Origin: Fluviicoccus sp.
Lineage (GTDB): Bacteria; Pseudomonadota; Gammaproteobacteria; Pseudomonadales; Moraxellaceae
Length of the DNA: 64,000 nt
Assembly (NCBI RefSeq): GCF_030646115.1
Contig: NZ_JAUSMX010000027.1
Location: forward strand, 229,651 to 293,650
Direction of reading: 5' to 3'
Part shown: one piece after another, positions 8,708-15,774 of the stretch
Layout: each line of letters starts with the position of its first letter
How positions within the stretch are numbered: position 1 is the first letter of the stretch
The notes under the pieces: model-generated
Seen by the model: only the letters and a program-made list of their open reading frames with translations
What the model was told of the DNA's origin: nothing
The model's database searches: none
Made by a program: the position numbers and the translations under genes

Positions 8708-8736
8708 AGGGTAGACAGGGGGCGTAATACTGTCAA
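8708..8736 (-). promoter_or_regulatory. Promoter of the lipoprotein gene
   Basis: On the minus strand a perfect -35 TTGACA (8731-8736) lies 17 bp from TACCCT (8708-8713). The leader to the ATG at 8667 would be about 34 nt. The -10 box is weak. Confidence 0.5.
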
Positions 8737-8819
8737 GCCGGGGTGTTGAGATGGAAATTGGCGGTTGTTGTGTGAGGTGCGTCACGTTCTCGCGCGTGAT
8801 TTGCCGTCAGTGTGCATTT

Positions 8820-9104
8820 AGGGTTTCCCCTACTTTACAGTTGTCTTTTCTTCTTCTACAAATGGGTAATGCTCGGGCTTTGTCCGATGCTGTCCCCTGA
8901 CTGGATTGGCTTGTTGCCGGGCTTTACATGGAGTGTTTTCGCGGATGTTCCGATTTTCCCTGTCCTGTGTTTCTGCGCGTGTCTGGCGGCGGCATTTTGC
9001 CGTATAGCTGGTGTATCTGCCGGTATGTTCCGCATTGGCTGAGTACAGTGGTGATCCGTGACGATGATCCGCAGGTGAAGAAGCGGGAGGCGGCGCTGAA
9101 GATC
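8820..9104 (+). repeat. Left copy of a duplicated segment (partner 11512-11820)
   Basis: This stretch matches 11512-11820 almost base for base from AGGGNTTTCCC through the first 60 codons of the gene at 11637. It includes the shared tract CTACTTTACAGTTGTCTTTT. The left copy carries point changes, a 1-nt insertion and a 24-nt deletion near 9082. A weaker match may continue about 40 nt further upstream, around GTCACGTT in both copies. It fills most of the 569-bp gap between the lipoprotein gene and the gene at 9237. The first 80 nt of the copy are the presumed promoter and leader. Confidence 0.9.
8945..9104 (+). pseudogene. Decayed 5' fragment of the secreted-protein gene at 11637
   Basis: The frame begins like the intact gene (MFRFSLSCVSARVWRR) but meets a TAG after 20 codons. 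A 1-nt insertion near 9045 then shifts the frame, and a 24-nt block is missing. The remaining two thirds of the gene is absent. It is therefore a dead duplicate. Confidence 0.85.
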
Positions 9105-9236
9105 GGAGTTGTGCATTCCCAATGATGCACGAATGAAAATAAAGGGGCGGCCGGCCCCGCCAAATGAGCATTCATCCGTGATATGCCGGTTTCGCGGCTG
9201 GCGGCAGGATGCTGTTTGTACAGGAATCAACATACC

Positions 9237-10547
9237 ATGCAGGAATCGACCAGAAACCTTCTGTTAGGGCTCGCCGTCGGCGGAATCGTGGGCACCGTGG
9301 CCTACTATCAGGCGGATAACCGGCAGAAGGAGCAAAAAGTTCAGGCAGCCAAGGTTGCCATACAGGACAACGAGGCGGCGATCCGCAATGTGGACAAGAT
9401 GGTCACGGCCATCATGGACCAGCCGCAATCCACGGCCGGTACTGACCGGTCCGAGATCAATAACCGTTTCGCTGCAGCAATGGTGACCGCCAAGGCCAGC
9501 GCGCCAATAGGCGAATTCAATGCGGTCTATTTTGATACTCGCTTGGGGAAGGTGCTGGACAAGACAAGAACGCCCAAGATTGGAATCAGTTATTCGTGGC
9601 ATGACCTGCATGAGACCCCGTCCGAGGATTTCGGGGCATACTGGGCCGGGAAAGCGAGTTTCGACCAGGACAGCCTCAAGTATTTCAAGGTGGATATTTC
9701 GCAGGGCATAGTCCGCATTACGGTGGACGGGGTGGTGGTGTACGAGGGGGATGACAAGGCGGAATTCCCCTACCATTTTTCCCAGGGTGACCATCTGGTT
9801 GAAGCCCGCTTCTTCAACAATTGGCATACCACCGAATTGGCGGTATCGATTGTGAACGAAGATGAGGTGCAGGAGGAAAACCGGCACCCGGTCTCCCTGC
9901 CCATCATGCATTCCTCGCCATCGGACCCCTATGAAGACAGTAACCAGGGCCTGGCTTTCCTGTCCCAGCAAACCGCCACCCTGTCCGTGGGCAGCCTGCC
10001 GCCGGAATTTGCGGCTAATCCGCCCCAACTTCTGCTGGCGGGCGTTTACGAGTCCACAGCAAAGGACTCCTCAGTCACGGTCGTCCTGAACAAGGCGCCC
10101 ACGCCGCTCATCCTGATGCTGGACGCAGGGACTCCGGTACACTGGATGATCAAGAACCCCGCCAATACCCCGATTGCCAAAGTCATTCATTCCCACCGAA
10201 CCAGTGTCAGTCTGGAAACGCCCGGCACGATCCCGGTGGAGGCGAAGGAGTTTCCGGGGTTGATCAGCTTCAGCGGCGATAACATGGACTGCCATTGTTC
10301 CGGTACCTATTTTCATTGTGAAAACCGGCCGTTGTTGCCCTTGATCAATGCCTTGCAGTTGAAAACCGGCCTGCCGGTATATGGCTACTCCATGGAATCC
10401 GAAGCCCCCATGCTGGAAGCGCCGAAGAATATCCTGACCGGAACCCTGAAGGCATTGGGCGGTCAGCTGCAGCAATTCCAGGACGAGAGCCGTCAGTGCC
10501 GCGCGAAGGCAAGCCCCGATTTCGACGCCATGCTGGATACCCTCTGA
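9237..10547 (+). CDS. Exported protein with PA14-like region and C-x-C-x6-C domain, unknown family
   Basis: The 436-aa protein starts at MQESTRNLLLGLAVGG, with AGGAAT upstream. A single N-terminal hydrophobic segment (about residues 7-23) serves as anchor or uncleaved signal. Residues 100-215 contain a beta-rich region with ITVDGVVVYEG and ARFFNNWHTTELAV, resembling PA14-type domains (tentative). The C-terminal 200 residues are clearly related to the next gene: LPPEF, PxxLLLAGVY, HWMIKNPANT, and a cysteine motif CHCSGTYFHC. The conserved cysteines suggest a disulfide- or metal-stabilised periplasmic domain. No function can be assigned. It likely forms an operon with 10576-11430. Confidence 0.7.
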   Translation: MQESTRNLLLGLAVGGIVGTVAYYQADNRQKEQKVQAAKVAIQDNEAAIRNVDKMVTAIMDQPQSTAGTDRSEINNRFAAAMVTAKASAPIGEFNAVYFDTRLGKVLDKTRTPKIGISYSWHDLHETPSEDFGAYWAGKASFDQDSLKYFKVDISQGIVRITVDGVVVYEGDDKAEFPYHFSQGDHLVEARFFNNWHTTELAVSIVNEDEVQEENRHPVSLPIMHSSPSDPYEDSNQGLAFLSQQTATLSVGSLPPEFAANPPQLLLAGVYESTAKDSSVTVVLNKAPTPLILMLDAGTPVHWMIKNPANTPIAKVIHSHRTSVSLETPGTIPVEAKEFPGLISFSGDNMDCHCSGTYFHCENRPLLPLINALQLKTGLPVYGYSMESEAPMLEAPKNILTGTLKALGGQLQQFQDESRQCRAKASPDFDAMLDTL

Positions 10548-10575
10548 CGACAACGATTGACCGGAGGAGCCCGGG

Positions 10576-11430
10576 ATGCGCCAAAGTGTTCTGCCGTTGT
10601 TGTTCGGGCTTGCCGCCGGTGCGGGCCTCGCATTTATGGGACTGGCCAGCTTCAACATGATGCGGGGTAGTCAGCTCATGCCGGATGTCGCGGTCTTTCA
10701 GACCCCCGGCGGCCGGATCAGGGCGCTGGACGAGTTTGTGCATGAAGATATCGGGAAAGTAGCGGCGCGTGATGTGGTGGCGGCGCAAGTGCCTGCAACC
10801 CGGGCAGCCGGTCCGTCCGCAGGCATTTCTGTGGGAATGAGCCCTGCATCGGCAACCCTGCCGTGGCCGGATGTCTTTCCGGTGAGCGTGACGCTTGGGG
10901 AGTTGCCGCTTCGCTACCGTTTCACCCCGCCACGCCTGCTGGTGGTGGGCCTCACCCGTCCGTTGTACGGGCACAAGGAGGTCTCGGTGATTCTGGACCG
11001 GATTCCGGTTCCGGTCATTCTGGTCATGATTTCCGGCGAGCCCGTGGATTGGCGGCTCCGCAATCCGGCGGGCAATACGTTGCTGAAGGTGATCCACGGC
11101 CCCGGATCCCGGGTGTTGCAGGAGCCGGGAAGCGCTGTGCCGGTGGAGCAGCAGGCTCTGGGGCGCCTTGGCACACATCTGGACGGTGACCCTGTATGTC
11201 AGTGTCTGAGGGGCTTTTTCTATTGCCACAGCAAGCCGGCGCTCCCATTGCTGAACGAGCTGCAGGTCAAGACCGGGGCGCTGGTGTACGGTTATGCCTT
11301 CAGCCGCGACACCACCGCCATGATGGTTCCGACCACGTTATTGGAGCCTTCGCTTTCGAGGATGATGTCGGAGTACCGGGATTATCGGCTGGCCAAGGAG
11401 GCCTGCCTGGCTTCGGCTGTGCCTGATTGA
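10576..11430 (+). CDS. Exported paralogue with C-x-C-x6-C domain, unknown family
   Basis: The 284-aa protein is preceded by GGAGG. An N-terminal hydrophobic segment (LPLLFGLAAGAGLAFMGLA) acts as anchor or signal. From about residue 100 it aligns with the C-terminal half of the preceding protein: PPRLLVVGL, VDWRLRNPAGNTLLKVIHG, then the cysteine motif CQCLRGFFYC with the same spacing, then LPLLNELQVKTGALVYGY. It lacks the PA14-like region. The gene starts 28 nt after its neighbour's stop, so the two are probably cotranscribed. The pair arose by duplication and domain loss or gain. No known family is recognised. Confidence 0.7.
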   Translation: MRQSVLPLLFGLAAGAGLAFMGLASFNMMRGSQLMPDVAVFQTPGGRIRALDEFVHEDIGKVAARDVVAAQVPATRAAGPSAGISVGMSPASATLPWPDVFPVSVTLGELPLRYRFTPPRLLVVGLTRPLYGHKEVSVILDRIPVPVILVMISGEPVDWRLRNPAGNTLLKVIHGPGSRVLQEPGSAVPVEQQALGRLGTHLDGDPVCQCLRGFFYCHSKPALPLLNELQVKTGALVYGYAFSRDTTAMMVPTTLLEPSLSRMMSEYRDYRLAKEACLASAVPD

Positions 11431-11511
11431 GTTTTTGGGGCTGCGCTTGCCGGGTCTGGCCTGTGATTTACGTCACGTTTCCTTCATCGGCGGGCTGATG
11501 GTTTGAAATTC

Positions 11512-11820
11512 AGGGATTTCCCTACTTTACAGTTGTCTTTTCTTGTTCTACAAAGGGGTGATGCTCGGGCTTTGTCCGATGCTGTCCCCTGACTGGATTG
11601 GCCTGTTGCCGGGCTTTACATGGAGTGTTTTCGCGGATGTTCCGATTTTCCCTGTCCTGTGTTTCTGCGCGTGTTTGGCGGCGGCTTTGTGCTGTGTTGC
11701 TGGTGTGTCTGCCGGTCTGTTCCGCATTGGCGGGGACGGTGGTGATCCGGGATGATGATCCGCAGGTGAAGAAGCTGGTGGCGGTGTATGAGCGGTTCCG
11801 GGAGGCGGTGCTGAAGGATG
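11512..11820 (+). repeat. Right copy of the duplicated segment (partner 8820-9104)
   Basis: This is the intact partner of the left copy. It contains the presumed promoter and leader plus the first 60 codons of the gene at 11637. The two copies bracket the paralogous pair at 9237-11430, so the pair sits between direct repeats of about 300 bp. The upstream part contains the short palindrome GGGATTTCCC. Confidence 0.9.
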
Positions 11821-12164
11821 ATGAGGCGGGGGCGCGGCGTTTGCTGGCGGGGTATTCGGCGGGGGCGATTGATAACTGTCTGAAGGAGTACCGGTGTGCC
11901 CAGGCGAACGGGGGCAGTTTTACGGCGATGCTGCGGCGGCAGATGAAGGATGGGTTTTATCCGGATTTGAAGGGGAGTGTGCACTGGGTGTTTGACGGGG
12001 GGCGCTGGGATGCGCAGACGGCGCGGTTGCGATGGACGTCGCGGGAGGATTTGGGGCAGATGCGGTCGTCGGGGTCTTTTGCGGTGGATTTTGTGATGAT
12101 GGATAAGGGGTGGCGGGTGTTGTCGTCGGGTGGGGTGTCGAGGTTGGCGCCGGTGGGGATGTGA
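11637..12164 (+). CDS. Secreted protein of unknown function
   Basis: The 175-aa protein has a signal peptide ending CSALA (about residue 32), and the mature part begins GTVVIRDDDPQ. An upstream in-frame ATG at 11598 is less likely, because the chosen start gives a compact signal peptide and keeps TGGAG about 12 nt upstream. The mature part contains an alpha-helical segment (KKLVAVYERFREAVLKDDE) and ends in beta-like repeats (SVHWVFDGG, FAVDFVMMDKGWRV), which resembles small NTF2-like or DUF4878-type periplasmic proteins. This is a tentative fold guess. It is the parent of the fragment at 8945. Confidence 0.65.
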   Translation: MFRFSLSCVSARVWRRLCAVLLVCLPVCSALAGTVVIRDDDPQVKKLVAVYERFREAVLKDDEAGARRLLAGYSAGAIDNCLKEYRCAQANGGSFTAMLRRQMKDGFYPDLKGSVHWVFDGGRWDAQTARLRWTSREDLGQMRSSGSFAVDFVMMDKGWRVLSSGGVSRLAPVGM

Positions 12165-12269
12165 GAGTGGGTAAATATGTTGCTCTGCCCCCTATTCGGT
12201 CCTTCAAGGCTGTTAGAGCAAAGTGGTACGATACAGCTTACTTTATTGGTTAATTTTAGGATCATAATC

Positions 12270-13868
12270 ATGCCAATGCTTGAGTCAATAAGGGTTAGAA
12301 ACCTGCGGGGCATTAGTGATAGCGGGTCAATTGAGATGAAACCAATCACGGTACTGGTTGGTAGGAATAGCTCGGGTAAAAGTACTTTTGCAAGAGTATT
12401 GCCTCTTCTTCGGCAAAGTATTGAAGCAAAGAAGAAGGGGCCTATTTTGTGGTTTGGCCCTATGGTTGATTTTGGGACATTCAACAATTCGGTAAACAGA
12501 ATTTCAGCCAATAAGGTGATTGAATTCGATTTTAGTATAAGGCTTTTTGGCGATGTTAAAAATGGGCAGATGTTTGATTATTATCAGCGAGGTTTCTCGC
12601 CGCGCCTTGCATCAGATTGTCTTATAAACGTATCAGTTAGGGTTGAGTCTAACGATAATGATAATGATAAGGGTAGCTTTGCATCGAATATCAAGTTTGA
12701 GCTATTTGGTAATGAATGTGAGGTTGTCTTTAATGGTGGGGATAGGATTAAAAGTATAAAAGCAAATGGTTATATGTGGGAGCCTAAAGAGGGTGCTAAA
12801 ACGATAGTCACACAAGGCGCTTTGCTCCCAAAAATTAGTTTTATTAAGCAAGTTAGTCAAAGACTAGGTGACACTGAAAGAAAGGTTTGGGTCCAATATA
12901 ATCCTCTCTTTGACCAATTAGTCGATAGATTGAGAATATTCGCACATGGTAGAACATATCGTGATACTGTAGAACAGATGGCAAGATATTTGTTTATAAG
13001 TGATAGAAAGACGTTCTTGCATAGGATGAGTGAGCTGCCTGGGTCTCCTTATTCATTCATGCAGACAATTTCACTGTTAAAAATAGGATCGCTAGATTTC
13101 GAGCGGGTTAATGATGCCTTTTTCGCGGCTGCAATTCCAAGTTTGCTAGACAGAATTGATTCAGCCATTGAGGCGTGTATGAGTGGCGTTAGATATATAG
13201 AGCCACTACGCGCCACTGCTCAGAGATATTATAGAAGGCAAGATCTAGCTGTCGATGAAATCGATCCGAAAGGTAATAATGTAGCTGTGTTTGTGGATAG
13301 CCTCGATTCTAATTATATGAGTGATTTGAATGAGTGGCTTGGAAAATATTTTGGGTTTCATGTCGCTGCTAAAAAGTCAGAAGGCCATATTGCTCTTGCA
13401 ATCAAAAGCTTAAGTTCAACTTCCGAGGAATATACAAATATGGCTGACTTGGGCGTCGGTTATTCGCAGGTTCTACCAATTGCAATTCAGCTTTGGATGT
13501 CATCCGACTTTTATTTTAATGGCAGACGTAGAAGTCACATTAAAGGCTTTTTCCCTTGCGTAGTGATTGAGCAGCCAGAGCTTCATCTTCATCCTGCATA
13601 TCAGGCTCAGATTGCCGATGTATTAGGGGCTGCTTTAGAGCGCTCAAGGGAGCAAGAGGTAAACTTTACGGTTTTTGTGGAGACGCATAGCCCAAACCTA
13701 ATAAATCGGCTGGGCCAACTAATTGAGAGCGGTAAAATTCGTACGGATGATGTCCAGGTTTTAATGTTTGAGCAAGATGAAGATAATGGTGCGACTAAAA
13801 TATCAAAATCTGTTTTCGATGATAGTGGTGTACTTTTAAATTGGCCATATGGTTTTTTTGAGGCTTAA
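12270..13868 (+). CDS. AAA ATPase (AAA_15/DUF3696-like), putative defence protein
   Basis: The 532-aa protein starts at MPMLESIRVRNLRG, with AGGATC upstream. Its features are SMC/ABC-like: Walker A VLVGRNSSGKST (residues 29-40), a signature-like segment LGVGYSQVLPIAIQL, Walker B PCVVIEQPELHLHP, and the H-loop FVETHSPNLINRL. This is the architecture of OLD-type and DUF3696 ATPases that sense phage or damaged DNA. The codon and base use are strikingly AT-rich compared with both flanks, which suggests recent acquisition. The following nuclease-like gene starts 4 nt after its stop, so the two form one operon. Confidence 0.85.
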   Translation: MPMLESIRVRNLRGISDSGSIEMKPITVLVGRNSSGKSTFARVLPLLRQSIEAKKKGPILWFGPMVDFGTFNNSVNRISANKVIEFDFSIRLFGDVKNGQMFDYYQRGFSPRLASDCLINVSVRVESNDNDNDKGSFASNIKFELFGNECEVVFNGGDRIKSIKANGYMWEPKEGAKTIVTQGALLPKISFIKQVSQRLGDTERKVWVQYNPLFDQLVDRLRIFAHGRTYRDTVEQMARYLFISDRKTFLHRMSELPGSPYSFMQTISLLKIGSLDFERVNDAFFAAAIPSLLDRIDSAIEACMSGVRYIEPLRATAQRYYRRQDLAVDEIDPKGNNVAVFVDSLDSNYMSDLNEWLGKYFGFHVAAKKSEGHIALAIKSLSSTSEEYTNMADLGVGYSQVLPIAIQLWMSSDFYFNGRRRSHIKGFFPCVVIEQPELHLHPAYQAQIADVLGAALERSREQEVNFTVFVETHSPNLINRLGQLIESGKIRTDDVQVLMFEQDEDNGATKISKSVFDDSGVLLNWPYGFFEA

Positions 13869-13872
13869 GTTT

Positions 13873-14988
13873 ATGTATATTCAGTTAGAGGATACTTTGG
13901 CTGACGCAAGCTTTAATTTTGATGATTTGGATAATCTTCATGCGCTTGAGAATATATTTTCGGCTGGATTTTCTGGAGATCATTTGGTTCGATGCTCAAA
14001 GAAAGTGCTACTCATTCTTGAAGAAAATCGGAATCGATTCGGTTCAAGAACACAAAGGGTTATTGAAAAACTCAAGGCTCTCTCTTTTCAGGGAATGGCA
14101 CCTGATTTTCTTCGTGGGGTTATGTCCAAGATCTATATCAATCATACTGTTTCGACAGTAACAAAGCTTGATGATGGGTGGCGTGTGCCGCTTAATATTT
14201 TCTATGACAATTCTCTGGTTGTTAGACCATTATTGCTTTGTGAGGATTTAACAGATGCGGAGGTTTTGGAGTATGCTGCGAAGCACTATGTGTTAGTAAA
14301 CAAGATTCGCGGTTGTAAAATTTCTGTCAGACTTGAAGGTGGAGGTGGTTCTTGTATAACGGATCGGCTTGATTATATATTAAGAGCGCAAAGAGATTTT
14401 GTATTGTGTATTACTGATAGCGATAAATTATCACCGAGCGATAATCTTGATGATACTGCTGGTAAGTGTGCTAATTTGATAAAATCTTCAAATTGGGTTG
14501 CTAGGTATCTACCCACTCCTGGTAGGGAACTCGAAAATTTGATTCCTTGGAGGTTTATTGACCAAGCGCTTAATGTAGATTGTACTAGAAGGTGGGAAGT
14601 AATTAAACGATTATGCAATATTGCAGGGTCTAGTGTGGCTGATTATATTGACATTAAGGAGGGGGTAAGAAATCGATGGGTGCTAGAAATGCCAGATGGG
14701 TCGCCTAATAGAATGTATTGGGAGGCAATAATTGATTTACTAAAAGAAAAGGATCCTCAATTACAGGCTTTATTGGACAAATGTAATCACTCAAGCAAGG
14801 ATGCTTGTGAGTGTTATGTTTTTCCGAACGTCGCCAAGAGGACTGCTGATCAAGTATTGGGCTGGCTGAAAATAAACACCCCTCATAAATCTGCTGAATC
14901 TTTAGAACGTCGATTGGATGATGATTGGGTTAATATTGGTCGCGAAATATTCGATTTTTGCTGTGGTGATGATAAGATTCGCTTATGA
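13873..14988 (+). CDS. TOPRIM/DUF4435-like putative nuclease, partner of the ATPase
   Basis: The 371-aa protein starts at MYIQLEDTLADASF, 4 nt after the ATPase stop. An earlier in-frame ATG lies inside the ATPase gene. A helical N-terminal half is followed by a TOPRIM-like pattern: an acidic strand end VVRPLLLCEDLTD, then a D-x-D in DFVLCITDSDK, then GRELENLIP, which resembles the R-x-IEN motif of DUF4435 and OLD-type nucleases. In PARIS and related systems an AAA_15 ATPase holds such a nuclease until a phage trigger releases it. Whether this pair works that way is inference. It is AT-rich like its partner. The C-terminal 100 residues are not recognised. Confidence 0.65.
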   Translation: MYIQLEDTLADASFNFDDLDNLHALENIFSAGFSGDHLVRCSKKVLLILEENRNRFGSRTQRVIEKLKALSFQGMAPDFLRGVMSKIYINHTVSTVTKLDDGWRVPLNIFYDNSLVVRPLLLCEDLTDAEVLEYAAKHYVLVNKIRGCKISVRLEGGGGSCITDRLDYILRAQRDFVLCITDSDKLSPSDNLDDTAGKCANLIKSSNWVARYLPTPGRELENLIPWRFIDQALNVDCTRRWEVIKRLCNIAGSSVADYIDIKEGVRNRWVLEMPDGSPNRMYWEAIIDLLKEKDPQLQALLDKCNHSSKDACECYVFPNVAKRTADQVLGWLKINTPHKSAESLERRLDDDWVNIGREIFDFCCGDDKIRL

Positions 14989-15036
14989 AGAATGGAAAAA
15001 CTTCTACATTTTTTGGCATGGTTTATTGGGAAGTTA

Positions 15037-15047
15037 GGGACAGAGCG
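15037..15047. repeat. Left target-site duplication of the MITE-like element
   Basis: GGGACAGAGCG, identical to 15233-15243. Confidence 0.8.
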
Positions 15048-15232
15048 GAATGGCACTTACTTAAGCATAAAGACTTTCAAAAACATGGTGTTACGAAACA
15101 TGGGCTGTCAGACCAGAAGGCATCTTTGCGAGCGTTATGTGACATTACTTCTGTCTCCCCGTAAGCTTGGGCTGTTTCCACAAGCCTGCAACGCTATGTT
15201 TTGTTTGGTTTTTTCTTAAGTAAGTGCCATTC
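15048..15232. mobile_element. 185-bp MITE-like element with 18-bp perfect terminal inverted repeats
   Basis: The left end GAATGGCACTTACTTAAG (15048-15065) is the exact reverse complement of 15215-15232. Immediately outside both ends lies the same 11-bp direct repeat GGGACAGAGCG (15037-15047 and 15233-15243), a target-site duplication. The 149-bp interior has no plausible gene. Duplications of 10-13 bp are typical of IS4-family transposition, so it may be a non-autonomous derivative of such an element; the family call is inference. The empty site would have carried a GGGACA...TGTCCC dyad. Confidence 0.85.
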
Positions 15233-15243
15233 GGGACAGAGCG
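15233..15243. repeat. Right target-site duplication of the MITE-like element
   Basis: GGGACAGAGCG, identical to 15037-15047. Confidence 0.8.
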
Positions 15244-15248
15244 ATATT

Positions 15249-15481
15249 TCAGCTCGCATGTCCCAACAACGCCGTCACCTAAACATTCTCATCAATCTCC
15301 GGCCAATACACCCCTTCGCCATGCCCAATCAACCGCCATTTCGCCCGCTGGGCAGGCGTCGCCTGCTTCAGCACAGGAAACCATGACAACGGCACGGAAG
15401 CTCCCGTCCATCCTTCAGAAAAACATGGAGCGTATCGGCATCAATTGAGACGGAGAGTGCCACCACCTCAATGCGCCTCAT
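15249..15481 (-). pseudogene. DUF2442 gene, frameshifted and interrupted
   Basis: The reading frame opens with ATG inside the last codons of the polA fragment (MRRIEVVALSVSIDADTLHV). It runs to KDGRELP near 15395, where one base is missing (CCGTGCCG where CCGGTGCCG is expected). The family sequence then resumes in the next frame as PLSWFPVLKQATPAQRAKW and continues to GEGVYWPEIDENV. A TAG (15279-15281) interrupts it before VTALLGHAS and a TGA. DUF2442 proteins are small partners of DUF4160 proteins in toxin-antitoxin-like pairs. No DUF4160 gene is present. The gene is dead by two independent lesions. Confidence 0.85.
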
Positions 15482-15704
15482 CCCAATTCCCTCCAACCCC
15501 CACCTCCACTAGCAGGGGAACCGCCAAACTCGCCACCCCACTCATCGCCACTTTGAGCATGGCAGAAACCGACTCCACCTGATCTTCCCTCACCTCCATC
15601 ACCAATTCATCATGCACCTGCATCAGCAGGGAGGCATCAAACTGCTGCAACTTCAACTGCGCATCCACCGCAATCATCGCCCGCTTGATAATGTCCGCCG
15701 CCAC
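15468..15704 (-). pseudogene. polA 3'-end fragment, copy 1
   Basis: This encodes the last 78 codons of DNA polymerase I (AADIIKRAMIAVDAQ to NWDEAH and stop), including the motif C residues VHDELV. It matches the complete polA at 23669 closely at DNA level but with scattered substitutions, more than copy 2 has. Homology stops abruptly after the AADIIK codons, near 15704. There is no start or upstream polymerase sequence, so it is a displaced 3' end rather than a gene. Same orientation as polA. Confidence 0.9.
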
Positions 15705-15774
15705 CGTCTAGTGATACGAAGAGACAAGATATTCTGGAAAGGCTTACCGCCACAAAAAATCAGCATGCCCTCGT

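Noticed and set aside
11512-11521. The palindrome-like GGGATTTCCC in the duplicated leader
   Set aside because: Short, and altered in the left copy; no regulator can be suggested.
14992-15219. A 75-codon frame overlapping the MITE-like element
   Set aside because: It crosses the left inverted repeat of a non-coding element and lacks a ribosome site and family features.
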